The notes beneath the pieces were generated by a model that saw only the letters and a list, made by a program, of their open reading frames with translations, ran no database searches and was not told where the DNA came from. A stretch of 64,000 bases of DNA, taken from contig NZ_CBDBDD010000009.1 of NCBI RefSeq assembly GCF_965203655.1, positions 930,001 to 994,000 of the forward strand, written 5' to 3'. The position numbers and the translations under genes were made by a program. How positions within the stretch are numbered: position 1 is the stretch's first letter; each line of letters starts with the position of its first letter. Of the stretch, positions 9,142 to 19,458 are shown piece by piece. This stretch comes from Poriferisodalis sp965203655. GTDB taxonomy: Bacteria > Actinomycetota > Acidimicrobiia > Acidimicrobiales > Poriferisodalaceae.

Positions 9142-9289
9142 ATTGTTCCCGCTGGCGAGGCCAGCAGTGCGCAACGCCGCAAGCCTGATGCCGACGGCGG
9201 CATGAGAGGCAGTTGACGCTGCCGACCGTTTGTCAACGGTGTGGTCGCCCGAGAAGCTGCTGCCGAATGCGGCAGCGGACAGTGGGCGG

Positions 9290-10132
9290 CTACAGCAGTT
9301 CGGTGTACTTGTCGAGGACCGGCAGCACGGTGTCGGCGTCGGCCGGGGGTAGGCCGAGCACCACCCGGGTACAGCCGACCTCAGCGAGGCTCTCGATGAT
9401 CTCCGGCTTGGGCGGTGTGCCGAACTGGCCGAACTCGATCTCATCGGGGTCACGGCCGGCTTCTATCGCCGACTCCCGGATCTGCTTGATCGGCACGTCG
9501 AAGTCGTAGCGGCCCGAGATCGGCATCCAGCCATCGCAGAACTCCACGATGTCGGCGATGGTCTTCGGCCCTGCGGCACCGCCGAGGATGACCTTCGGCC
9601 CGCCTTCTTGGATCGGTTTCGGCCATGCCCATGACGAGTCGAAGTTCACCCACTCACCGTGGAACTCGGCTTCGTCCTTGGTCCACAGCTCGCGCACCGC
9701 CAGCATCATCTCGCGGGTGATCGCACGCCGGTCGGTGTACTTCACACCGTGGTGGGCCAGTTCTTCCTTGTTCCAGCCGTAGCCGATGCCCAAGATGAAC
9801 CGGCCGTTCGAGATCCGGTCCACGGTGGCTGCTTCCTTGGCCAGCCAGAGCGGGTCGCGCTGGGCGACGAGCGTGATGCCGGTGCCGAGCATGATGTTCT
9901 CGGTCACCGCGGCCGCAGCGCCCAGCGACACGAACTGGTCGTGGGAGCGCCAGTACTCCTCGGGCAGCGGCGGTGCGCCTTCACGGCCGCCCCACGGTGT
10001 CTCGCGGCTGGTGGGAATGTGGCTGTGCTCGGGGAACCACAGCGACTCGAAGCCGCGTTCCTCAGCAGCCTTGGCCAACTCGACCGGCCCGATGGCCTTG
10101 TCAGTGGGGAACATCATCACGCCGATCTTCAC
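9290..10132 (-). CDS. LLM-class (luciferase-like) probable F420-dependent oxidoreductase
   Basis: 280 aa TIM-barrel oxidoreductase. MKIGVMMFPTD and LAKAAEERGFESLWFPEHSH at the N-terminus, then IMLGTGITLVAQRDPLWLAKE and FILGIGYGWNKEEL are typical of the TIGR03619/F420-dependent LLM families. The oxidised substrate is unknown. GTG 10132 is supported by AGGAGG 6 nt upstream on the minus strand; the open frame to 10540 is shadow. Divergent from a ferredoxin gene, which may supply electrons elsewhere. Confidence 0.88.
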   Translation of the reverse strand: MKIGVMMFPTDKAIGPVELAKAAEERGFESLWFPEHSHIPTSRETPWGGREGAPPLPEEYWRSHDQFVSLGAAAAVTENIMLGTGITLVAQRDPLWLAKEAATVDRISNGRFILGIGYGWNKEELAHHGVKYTDRRAITREMMLAVRELWTKDEAEFHGEWVNFDSSWAWPKPIQEGGPKVILGGAAGPKTIADIVEFCDGWMPISGRYDFDVPIKQIRESAIEAGRDPDEIEFGQFGTPPKPEIIESLAEVGCTRVVLGLPPADADTVLPVLDKYTELL

Positions 10133-10369
10133 AGCGGTCCTCCTGGTAGGTGGGGGAGCGGTTGCGCCCGTGGCCCGTTGCGGCCGCCGCTGAGAGTAAC
10201 GGGCACGCGTCACTTGCGCCGAGGTGCCTGCTCGCTGGCCCGCTTGATGCCGGGCAACGATGCGTAGGGCACCGTCGTGGCTTCGCGTACCGTTGTGCCG
10301 CAGGTACAACGCAACGAGGTCCGATGTCGAGCAGGACCGAGTCGGGTTCGTCCCTATCTGGGAGGCAGA
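10133..10369. other. Divergent intergenic region between LLM oxidoreductase and ferredoxin
   Basis: 237 bases holding two Shine-Dalgarno sequences: AGGAGG for the minus-strand gene and GGAGG 10361-10365 for the ferredoxin. Promoters for both must lie here; no unambiguous -10/-35 pair was picked out. Confidence 0.5.
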
Positions 10370-10561
10370 GTGAAGATCACCATCGACGTCGACAAGTGCA
10401 TCGGCAGCGGTTCGTGCGAGATGATCGCTCCGGGCATCTTCGAGGTCGGCAATGACGGGCTTGTGCAACTGCTGAACGACAGCCCCAGCGCCGAGGATCA
10501 CAGCGCCGCGCGCACGGCGGCAGCGAGCTGCCCCACCCAAGTCATCTCAGTGGACGACTGA
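10370..10561 (+). CDS. Three-cysteine ferredoxin, [3Fe-4S] or site-differentiated [4Fe-4S]
   Basis: 63 aa. Small soluble electron carrier of the type that often serves cytochromes P450 or oxygenases. Cluster ligands: DKCIGSGSCEMIAPGIF has Cys-x5-Cys with Gly/Ser where the usual second Cys would sit, and AASCPTQVI supplies the third Cys before Pro. GTG 10370 has GGAGG 5 nt upstream. No P450 gene is present in the window. Confidence 0.93.
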   Translation: MKITIDVDKCIGSGSCEMIAPGIFEVGNDGLVQLLNDSPSAEDHSAARTAAASCPTQVISVDD

Positions 10562-10743
10562 CCGCACCGCATCGCAGGGCGCGGCACCGCATCGCACCGT
10601 CGACCGGCAACGCCGGGCGCCGACGCTAGTCCAGTGGGCGCCGGTCCAATAATCCACGCAGGCCCTCCGTACCGCCACCGGTACGATCGATCTTCGAAGT
10701 CGGACCGTCAGCCCTGCTGACTCAGCACTTCGCTCTTCTAACT

Positions 10744-10817
10744 CGGGAAGTGGCGCAGCCTGGTAGCGCACCTGCTTTGGGAGCAGGGGGTCGTGGGTTC
10801 AAATCCCGCCTTCCCGA
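10744..10817 (+). tRNA. tRNA-Pro (anticodon TGG)
   Basis: 74 nt cloverleaf. Acceptor CGGGAAG 10744-10750 pairs with CTTCCCG 10810-10816, A is the discriminator. Anticodon stem CCTGC/GCAGG with loop TTTGGGA (anticodon TGG); T-arm GTGGG-TTCAAAT-CCCGC. CCA not encoded. The preceding 180 bases (10562-10743) hold no gene that I can support. Confidence 0.95.
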
Positions 10818-10910
10818 CTGCCTAGTGCGAGCGAGCAAGCTTCGCCCTCGCTAGGGACAACACACGAGCGCTAGGCCACGGACAACAGCGATGGGCACGA
10901 GCTATTGGAC

Positions 10911-11471
10911 ATGAACGTCTCGAATAGCCGCCCTTCCTTGCCGATGAACACCTACTGGGTCGTGCCCGGGCGTATCGCCGCCGGCGAGTACCCGGGCGCG
11001 TTGAGCCGAAAGGAAGCCGCCTACAAGCTGAGGATTTTGCTTGAGGCGGGCATCAGCCGCTTCATCGATCTAACCGAGCCGTATGAAGGGTTGGAGCCGT
11101 ACGCCGAGATTGCTGCCGAAGAATCCAGCCGGCTCGGCACGTCAGTCGAGCATTCCAGGCACTCCATCGTTGACCTCGACGTGCCGCAAAGTCCGCAGGA
11201 CATGGCGGCGATCCTCGATGCGATCGACGCTGCGCTGAGCGAGGGCAAAACGGTGTACGTGCATTGCTGGGGCGGCGTTGGCAGAACTGGCACGGTGGTT
11301 GGCTGCTGGCTCGTGCGTCATGGCATGACCGGTGACGAAGCTCTGGCCCAGATCGCGGAATGGTGGAAGGGCATGGAGAAGGCGTACCGCACGCCGCGCT
11401 CGCCCGAGATGCCGCGCCAACGTGAGTACGTGCGCAATTGGCGGGAACCGTCGCCGGAGGGCGCTGGGTGA
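10911..11471 (+). CDS. Dual-specificity/tyrosine phosphatase-like protein
   Basis: 186 aa. The Cys-dependent phosphatase signature is intact: VYVHCWGGVGRTGTVVG (HC-x5-R, nucleophile Cys in HCWGG). A general-acid Asp is plausible in SIVDLDVPQSP. Substrate could be a phosphoprotein, a phosphoinositide or a small phosphate ester. Start ATG 10911; TTG 10905 and ATG 10944 are alternatives, no strong Shine-Dalgarno is seen. Its stop overlaps the start of the ADP-ribosylglycohydrolase gene by four bases (GTGA), so the two are made together. Confidence 0.88.
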   Translation: MNVSNSRPSLPMNTYWVVPGRIAAGEYPGALSRKEAAYKLRILLEAGISRFIDLTEPYEGLEPYAEIAAEESSRLGTSVEHSRHSIVDLDVPQSPQDMAAILDAIDAALSEGKTVYVHCWGGVGRTGTVVGCWLVRHGMTGDEALAQIAEWWKGMEKAYRTPRSPEMPRQREYVRNWREPSPEGAG

Positions 11472-12406
11472 GCGAGATCACCACGCTGGATCGCTTTCGG
11501 GGGTGTTTGCTGGGGCTCGCGGCGGGTGATGCGCTGGGCACCACGCTGGAGTTCAAGCCGCCCGGCACGTTCGAGCCGATCGATGACATCGTCGGCGGTG
11601 GTCCGTTCGGCCTGGAGCCCGGCCAATGGACAGACGACACCTCGATGGCGCTGTGCCTGGCCACCAGCCTGGTCGAGTGCGGCAGGTTCGACCCGGTCGA
11701 CCAGATGCAGCGATACGTGCGCTGGTGGCGCGAGGGCTACCTCTCGAGCACTGGTGAGTGCTTCGACATCGGGATCACCACCAGCGCAGCGTTGTCTCGC
11801 TTCATGCAGCACGGCGATCCCTACGCCGGATCCGCCGATCCCAACAGTGCCGGCAACGGTTCGCTGATGCGGCTTGCGCCGGTGCCGATGCGTTACGCCG
11901 GCGACGCTGCCGAGGCCATCGCCCGGGCAGCCGACAGCTCACGGGTCACCCATCAGGCGATCGAGGCCGTCGATGCCTGCCGCTACTACGCGGGCCTGCT
12001 GGTGGGCGCCCTGCGGGGGGTCGACAAGCAGACGCTGCTGTCGCCGGGCTATTGCCCCGTCGAGCGACTGTGGGAGCGCGACCCTCTCGCCGACAAGGTT
12101 GCACTCGTCGCCAGCCGATCGTTCAAGGATCGTGAGCCTCCGCACATCAAGGGCACGGGCTATGTCGTCGATGCGCTCGAAGCCGCACTATGGGCGTTCG
12201 ACCGCTCCGACACCTTCCGCGAGGGCGCCCTACTCGCCGTGAACCTCGGTGACGACGCCGACACCACCGGTGCCATCTACGGCCAGATCGCCGGCGCCCA
12301 CTATGGAGCCGAGGCGATCCCAGCGACCTGGCAGGGGAAACTCGCGATGGCCGGTGAGATCACCTCGCTGGCCGACCGCCTGCACGACCACTCTGCCGCG
12401 GTGTGA
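11468..12406 (+). CDS. ADP-ribosylglycohydrolase family protein
   Basis: 312 aa, whole DraG/ARH fold. Metal and substrate sites are visible: GCLLGLAAGDALG at the N-terminus, QWTDDTSMAL for the first di-metal acidic cluster, SAGNGSLMRLAPVP in the middle and NLGDDADTTGAIYGQIAGA at the C-terminus for the second cluster. It would remove ADP-ribose from protein, nucleic acid or a small molecule; no DraT-like ADP-ribosyltransferase is nearby. GTG 11468 is coupled to the upstream phosphatase by GTGA. Confidence 0.92.
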   Translation: MSEITTLDRFRGCLLGLAAGDALGTTLEFKPPGTFEPIDDIVGGGPFGLEPGQWTDDTSMALCLATSLVECGRFDPVDQMQRYVRWWREGYLSSTGECFDIGITTSAALSRFMQHGDPYAGSADPNSAGNGSLMRLAPVPMRYAGDAAEAIARAADSSRVTHQAIEAVDACRYYAGLLVGALRGVDKQTLLSPGYCPVERLWERDPLADKVALVASRSFKDREPPHIKGTGYVVDALEAALWAFDRSDTFREGALLAVNLGDDADTTGAIYGQIAGAHYGAEAIPATWQGKLAMAGEITSLADRLHDHSAAV

Positions 12407-12414
12407 ATCGGCGC

Positions 12415-13911
<1,497 letters not shown>

Positions 13912-14033
13912 GAGAGTCCTCCTTGCCGGCAGCGCTCAGTGCGGAGCGAGCGTGCCGAACCATCGCATTTTCGCAGCCCTGCGGGGCAGATGGGAACGCC
14001 CGGGCAGCGGCATCGCAGCGAGCAGGCCGTGGC

Positions 14034-14039
14034 TAGAGT
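14034..14039 (+). promoter_or_regulatory. -10-like hexamer TAGAGT, leaderless configuration
   Basis: 8-nt gap to ATG 14048 with no Shine-Dalgarno; drives the VOC-SDR pair. Confidence 0.45.
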
Positions 14040-14047
14040 CCGCGCCC

Positions 14048-14560
14048 ATGAGTGACGTGAATCCCATTCCCCCAGACCGGCCATTCGTCGTCCCGTACCT
14101 GACGATCGGGGCTCGCACCGACGGATCGCCGGGCGGTGCCGCCGACGCCATCGAGTGGTACACGGAAGCGTTCGGCGCCACCGAGACCAACCGCCAGATG
14201 GCGCCGGGCAGTGCCAAGCTGATACACGCCGAACTGGTGCTCGGCGACGGTCTGCTCTTCCTCGCCGACGACTTCCCCGAGTGGGGCGGCGAAGCCTCTG
14301 CGCCTGCGGCGCTGGCTGGCTCGACGGTCACGCTGCACCGTTACGTCGCTGACTGCGACGCCACCATCAACAAGGCGGTGGCGATGGGCGCAGAGGTGCT
14401 GATGCCGCCCGAAGACATGTTCTGGGGCGACCGCTTCGGCAGCGTCCGCGACCCGTTCGGGCACAAGTGGTCGATCGCGACCCACGTGCGCGACGTCACG
14501 CCCGAAGAGATGGAGGCCGCGGCTGCGGCGATGTTCGCTGATGGGCCTCCGGAGGGTTGA
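14048..14560 (+). CDS. VOC-superfamily (glyoxalase/PhnB-like) protein
   Basis: 170 aa. One glyoxalase/bleomycin-resistance fold of the PhnB type: PYLTIGARTDG, AADAIEWYTEAFGATE, AELVLGDGLLFLADDFP, VTLHRYVADCDATINKAVAMGAE and the end WGDRFGSVRDPFGHKWSIATH. Function unknown; PhnB-like proteins include demethylases and resistance factors but most are uncharacterised. ATG 14048 is favoured over the longer frame back to 13910. Three bases separate it from the SDR gene. Confidence 0.88.
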   Translation: MSDVNPIPPDRPFVVPYLTIGARTDGSPGGAADAIEWYTEAFGATETNRQMAPGSAKLIHAELVLGDGLLFLADDFPEWGGEASAPAALAGSTVTLHRYVADCDATINKAVAMGAEVLMPPEDMFWGDRFGSVRDPFGHKWSIATHVRDVTPEEMEAAAAAMFADGPPEG

Positions 14561-14563
14561 GCA

Positions 14564-15514
14564 ATGGCAGTAACTGATTTTGCGGGATGCATCGCCGTGG
14601 TGACCGGCGGCGGCACGGGCATGGGCCGTGAGCTGGTTCGCCGTCTGGCGGCGGCCGGGGCGCATGTCGCCGCATGTGACCTGAATGCGGAAGAACTGGC
14701 ACGCACCGCAGAGCTGGCCGCCAGCGGCTCAAGCGGCGTGCGCATCACCACCCACGACTGCGACGTGACCGATGCCGACGCCGTGGCGGCGTTCGCCGCC
14801 GAAGTTTCCGCGCAGCACGACACCGACCACATCAACCTGCTGTTCAACAACGCCGGCATCGCCGGCGGGGGCAGCTTCGTGATCGACGACCAGCGAGACG
14901 CCTGGGACAAGACCTTCGAGGTCTGCTGGAACGGCGTGCTCAAATGCGCACGGGCGTTCATGGACATGCTTGTGCGCTCCGATGCAGGGGCGATGGTCAA
15001 CACCAGCAGCATCAACGGCTTCTGGGCGACGGTCGGCCCCGGCTTGCCGCACACGTCCTACAGCGCAGCCAAATTCGCAGTGAAGGGCTTCACCGAGGCG
15101 CTCATGGTGGACTTGGCACTGCACGCGCCGCACGTCAGCGCCCACGTGGTGATGCCGGGCCACATCGGCACCTCGATCGCGTCGAACAGCCTTACCGCCC
15201 ACGGCGTCGACATCCCCCTCATCCGCAAGAACATGGCAGCGCGGGGAGTCGACCTCGATGCCTTCAGCGATGAGCAGGTCGAAACGATGCTCAACGACCG
15301 CAACACCCGATTCCGTGACGATGCGCCGACCAACGCCTCCCAAGCGGCCGAGATCATCCTCTCGGACGTGCTGGCTGGCCGGTGGCGCATCCTGGTCGGC
15401 GACGACGCGTACGCCATCGACCAGGCGGTGCGGGCCGACCCCGAAGACGCGTACACCGAGGCGTTCATCGAGCGGATACGCGACCAAGGGCACCTGCAGG
15501 TACTCGGCCGCTAG
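14564..15514 (+). CDS. Short-chain dehydrogenase/reductase
   Basis: 316 aa. Classical SDR: cofactor loop TGGGTGMG at 14-21, NNAG in LLFNNAGIAG, catalytic Ser in MVNTSSINGF, Y166 and K170 in SYSAAKFAVKG. The C-terminal ~90 residues are longer than in minimal SDRs and resemble those of actinobacterial alcohol/steroid-type members. NAD versus NADP preference is not clear; Asp39 after the second strand (ACDLN) suggests NAD. Coupled to the VOC gene by a 3-base gap. Confidence 0.92.
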   Translation: MAVTDFAGCIAVVTGGGTGMGRELVRRLAAAGAHVAACDLNAEELARTAELAASGSSGVRITTHDCDVTDADAVAAFAAEVSAQHDTDHINLLFNNAGIAGGGSFVIDDQRDAWDKTFEVCWNGVLKCARAFMDMLVRSDAGAMVNTSSINGFWATVGPGLPHTSYSAAKFAVKGFTEALMVDLALHAPHVSAHVVMPGHIGTSIASNSLTAHGVDIPLIRKNMAARGVDLDAFSDEQVETMLNDRNTRFRDDAPTNASQAAEIILSDVLAGRWRILVGDDAYAIDQAVRADPEDAYTEAFIERIRDQGHLQVLGR

Positions 15515-15554
15515 CCGCCCCCCACCAAGCGCGCCGCTACCCTCAGCCGTCGTC

Positions 15555-15626
<72 letters not shown>

Positions 15627-15631
15627 CGACC

Positions 15632-15710
15632 GAACCTCAGCCTTCCAAGCTGATGATGCTGGCAGCACATGGAGTGCTGCGGGTAGCTCAGTGATTCCCG
15701 TCGTCCGCTC
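15632..15710 (+). pseudogene. Partial tandem duplicate of tRNA-Gly
   Basis: 15632-15659 repeats exactly the 28 bases at 15576-15603 (D-arm end through anticodon arm), and 15693-15710 repeats exactly the 18 bases at 15610-15627 (T-arm 3' half and acceptor). Between them the T-arm 5' half is replaced by 33 unrelated bases containing a perfect hairpin GCAGCAC-ATGGA-GTGCTGC and a tRNA-like GGGTAGCTCAGT. There is no 5' acceptor strand, so it cannot form a normal tRNA. Confidence 0.85.
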
Positions 15711-15713
15711 CGA

Positions 15714-16394
15714 CTAGGCAGCGCGGATCGGGCCGTCCTCGAGCACCTGGCGGTTCGCGATCACCTCGTCGATGATCCCGTACTCCTTGGCCGCCTCGGC
15801 GTCCATGATGAAGTCACGGTCGGTGTCGGTGTGGATTCGCTCGAGGTCCTGGCCGGTGTGGTGGGCGATGATCCGCTCCAGCCGCTCGCGCATCCGGTCG
15901 ATCTCCCGCGCCGCCAGTTCGATGTCGGTGGCTTGGCCCATCGCTTGGCCGTAGGGCTGGTGCAGCAGCACCCGCGCATTGGGCAGCGCCATGCGCTTGC
16001 CGGGGGTGCCGGCCGCCAGCAGCACCGCCGCAGCAGACGCTGCTTGGCCCAGACAGATGGTGGTGATGTCGTTGCGGATGTACTGGCTCGTGTCGTAGAT
16101 GGCGAACAGCGAACTGATGTCCCCGCCCGGGGAGTTGATGTAGATGTTGATGTCCTTGTCGGGATTCTCCGACTCCAGGTGGATCATCTGCGCGCATACC
16201 AGGTTCGCGACGACGTCGTCGATCGGCGTACCCAAGAAGATGATGTTCTCCTTCAGCAGCCGGGAATACAGGTCGTAGGCGCGCTCGCCCCGGTTGGTCT
16301 GCTCCACGACCGTGGGCACGAGGTAGTTGCGAGCGCTGTGCAGTCCGGCGCTCGGGCCAATTGGATCCGCCATTGCGTAGAAATCGGTCGTCAC
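15714..16394 (-). CDS. clpP: ATP-dependent Clp protease proteolytic subunit
   Basis: 226 aa. Serine peptidase barrel that degrades substrates unfolded by ClpX or ClpC. Triad: S120 in LGQAASAAAVLL, H145 in RVLLHQPYG, and D194 by alignment with the family. The N-terminus carries a 20-30 residue propeptide-like stretch. GTG 16394 overlaps the trigger-factor stop (GTGA), so tig and clpP form one operon, divergent from clpX. Only one clpP is in the window, whereas actinobacteria usually have two. Confidence 0.97.
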   Translation of the reverse strand: MTTDFYAMADPIGPSAGLHSARNYLVPTVVEQTNRGERAYDLYSRLLKENIIFLGTPIDDVVANLVCAQMIHLESENPDKDINIYINSPGGDISSLFAIYDTSQYIRNDITTICLGQAASAAAVLLAAGTPGKRMALPNARVLLHQPYGQAMGQATDIELAAREIDRMRERLERIIAHHTGQDLERIHTDTDRDFIMDAEAAKEYGIIDEVIANRQVLEDGPIRAA

Positions 16395-17956
16395 GTTGCT
16401 TCCCCAGTTTCGTCAGTATCAGATTCGTCAGAGCCTGTGTCGTCGGAGTCCGCGTCGTCGTCGCTGCCGGCGGGCGACGGGAGTTCGAGCGCTGAGCGAT
16501 CGATCTCGTCGCCGTCCGGTCCTATGAGTGTGGCGGCATCGACGGCCCATTGCAGCGCCTTGCCCTTGCAGATCGCTGCTGTGAGGTGTGCCAGCCCATC
16601 GTTGTCCGCCATGACCTCGCGCAGCTGCGCGGCGCTGCGGCCGTCGGTGGATGCCAGGCGCTCGAGCTCGTCGTCGATGTCGGAGTCTTCGGCCTGCAGT
16701 TCCTCGGCGGCGGCCAAGGCACGCAACGCGAGGTCCAAGCGCACCCCTCGCTCCGCGTCGTCACGCAGCTCGCCGATGAACGACACCGGCTCTTGACCTG
16801 TCGCCTCCAGCCAGCTCTCGATGGTCATGTTCCGCTGTTGGAGGCCGCTGCCCAGCTCGTTCATGCGATCGGCGATGGCCCCGCTCACCATGGCGTCGGG
16901 AACCGGTCCGTCCACGAGGCTCGCGAGCTGCTTCTGCACTTCCTCGCGCAGCGCCATGTTGGCCTGCATGACGAGCCCGAAGCCCAGTTGCCGCGCCGTC
17001 GCCTCGCGCAGTTCCGCAACGTCGTCATGTTCGGTGTTCTCGTCCACCCAGTCGTCGGTGAGCTCGGGCAGCACCAGCTCTGACACGGCGTTGACGGTGA
17101 TCTCGAATTCGATCTCCATGTCAGTCTGCACGGGATGGGTTGCACTGAAGGTCAGTTCGGTGCCTGCCTCGCAGCCGATGAGCTGCTCGTCGACCTCGGG
17201 AACGATGCCGCCGCTGCCCACCTCGTAGAGGTAGTCCTGCGCCGAGAGCCCGGGAAGCGGTTCGCCCTCGACCGAGCCGTCGATGTCGATCGTGACGCGG
17301 TCGCCTTCGGAGGCCGGACGGTCCACCTCGGCGATGTCGGCGAACTGGCGCCTCGTCTCGTCGATGCGCGCGTCGACCTCCTCGTCGGACGGCTCGGGGC
17401 TCGGGATCTCCACCTTCATGTCGTGGTAGCCCGAGATTGCCACTACCGGTCTGATCTCGACGGTGGCCTCGAAGGCCACCGGTCCGTCGCTCCCGTCAAG
17501 GGTCAATTCCAGCTCGGGCTGGTTGACCACGTCGACCTGGTTGTCGCGCACCGCCTCGGCGTAGTAGCGGGGCAGGGCTTCTTCGAGTGCTTGGGCGCGT
17601 CCGATGTCGACACCGAAGTGAGATTCGAGCACCCGGCGCGGCGCCCGCCCCGGACGGAATCCGGGGATGCGCACTTCACGAGCGAGCTTGCGGAACGCAG
17701 CGTCGATATCGGCGTCGAAGGTCTCTGCGTCGACCTCGACGGTCAGCTTGACGCGCGGGCCGACGAAACGCCCCGCGGGGGACTCGTCGCCGTCCCCCTC
17801 ATCGGCGCCCACTTCATCGCTGCCCGATTCATCGACGCCTGCTACATCTACGACGGGCGCAACCGGCGCCTCGTCCTCGAGCGAGGGGTCGGATTCGGAA
17901 ACCGGCGCGGGCCCGATGAAATCCGCTGGATCCAGCGGCGTCAGCGTCGTCTTCAC
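16391..17956 (-). CDS. tig: Trigger factor with an extra acidic N-terminal insertion
   Basis: 521 aa, longer than the usual 430-470. Ribosome-associated chaperone with prolyl isomerase activity. The ribosome-docking signature is IPGFRPGRAPRRVLE; the FKBP-like middle follows at DRVTIDIDGSVEGEPLPG, then a helical C-terminal chaperone domain. Odd: between MKTTLTPLDP and RVKLTVEVD, where homologues run continuously, sits about 55 residues very rich in Asp, Glu, Ala and Val; the last ~25 residues are also an Asp/Ser/Glu tail. Start GTG 17956 has no clear Shine-Dalgarno, but TAGGCT lies 9 nt upstream. Confidence 0.93.
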   Translation of the reverse strand: MKTTLTPLDPADFIGPAPVSESDPSLEDEAPVAPVVDVAGVDESGSDEVGADEGDGDESPAGRFVGPRVKLTVEVDAETFDADIDAAFRKLAREVRIPGFRPGRAPRRVLESHFGVDIGRAQALEEALPRYYAEAVRDNQVDVVNQPELELTLDGSDGPVAFEATVEIRPVVAISGYHDMKVEIPSPEPSDEEVDARIDETRRQFADIAEVDRPASEGDRVTIDIDGSVEGEPLPGLSAQDYLYEVGSGGIVPEVDEQLIGCEAGTELTFSATHPVQTDMEIEFEITVNAVSELVLPELTDDWVDENTEHDDVAELREATARQLGFGLVMQANMALREEVQKQLASLVDGPVPDAMVSGAIADRMNELGSGLQQRNMTIESWLEATGQEPVSFIGELRDDAERGVRLDLALRALAAAEELQAEDSDIDDELERLASTDGRSAAQLREVMADNDGLAHLTAAICKGKALQWAVDAATLIGPDGDEIDRSALELPSPAGSDDDADSDDTGSDESDTDETGEAT

Positions 17957-17965
17957 GAAGCGCGG

Positions 17966-17971
17966 AGCCTA
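17966..17971 (-). promoter_or_regulatory. -10-like hexamer TAGGCT for tig-clpP
   Basis: TAGGCT on the minus strand, 9 nt before GTG 17956; leader would be only about 2-3 nt. The rest of the divergent region to 18182 must hold the clpX promoter, which I could not fix. Confidence 0.4.
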
Positions 17972-18182
17972 CCGGCGCGCCCTGACCGCTCCCCGTGCGG
18001 GGCGCGGCAGCACAGACACCCCCGCAGAAACGGATCGCGCCGCGCAGCGCCCGCTGTGCCATCCTTGGCGGTCAATCCAAATCGACCGAAGGGGTGTCGC
18101 GCCCGTACCTGCCGTGTGCGACCCTTGTACGGCCATCGACGACAGATGCGACGATGGATGCTCAGCAGGAGGGAGGTGCAAC

Positions 18183-19448
<1,266 letters not shown>

Positions 19449-19458
19449 GCCGCGCATC

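Noticed and set aside
10562..10743. Small gene before tRNA-Pro
   Set aside because: Only an antisense 74-codon shadow frame; no start signal or domain.
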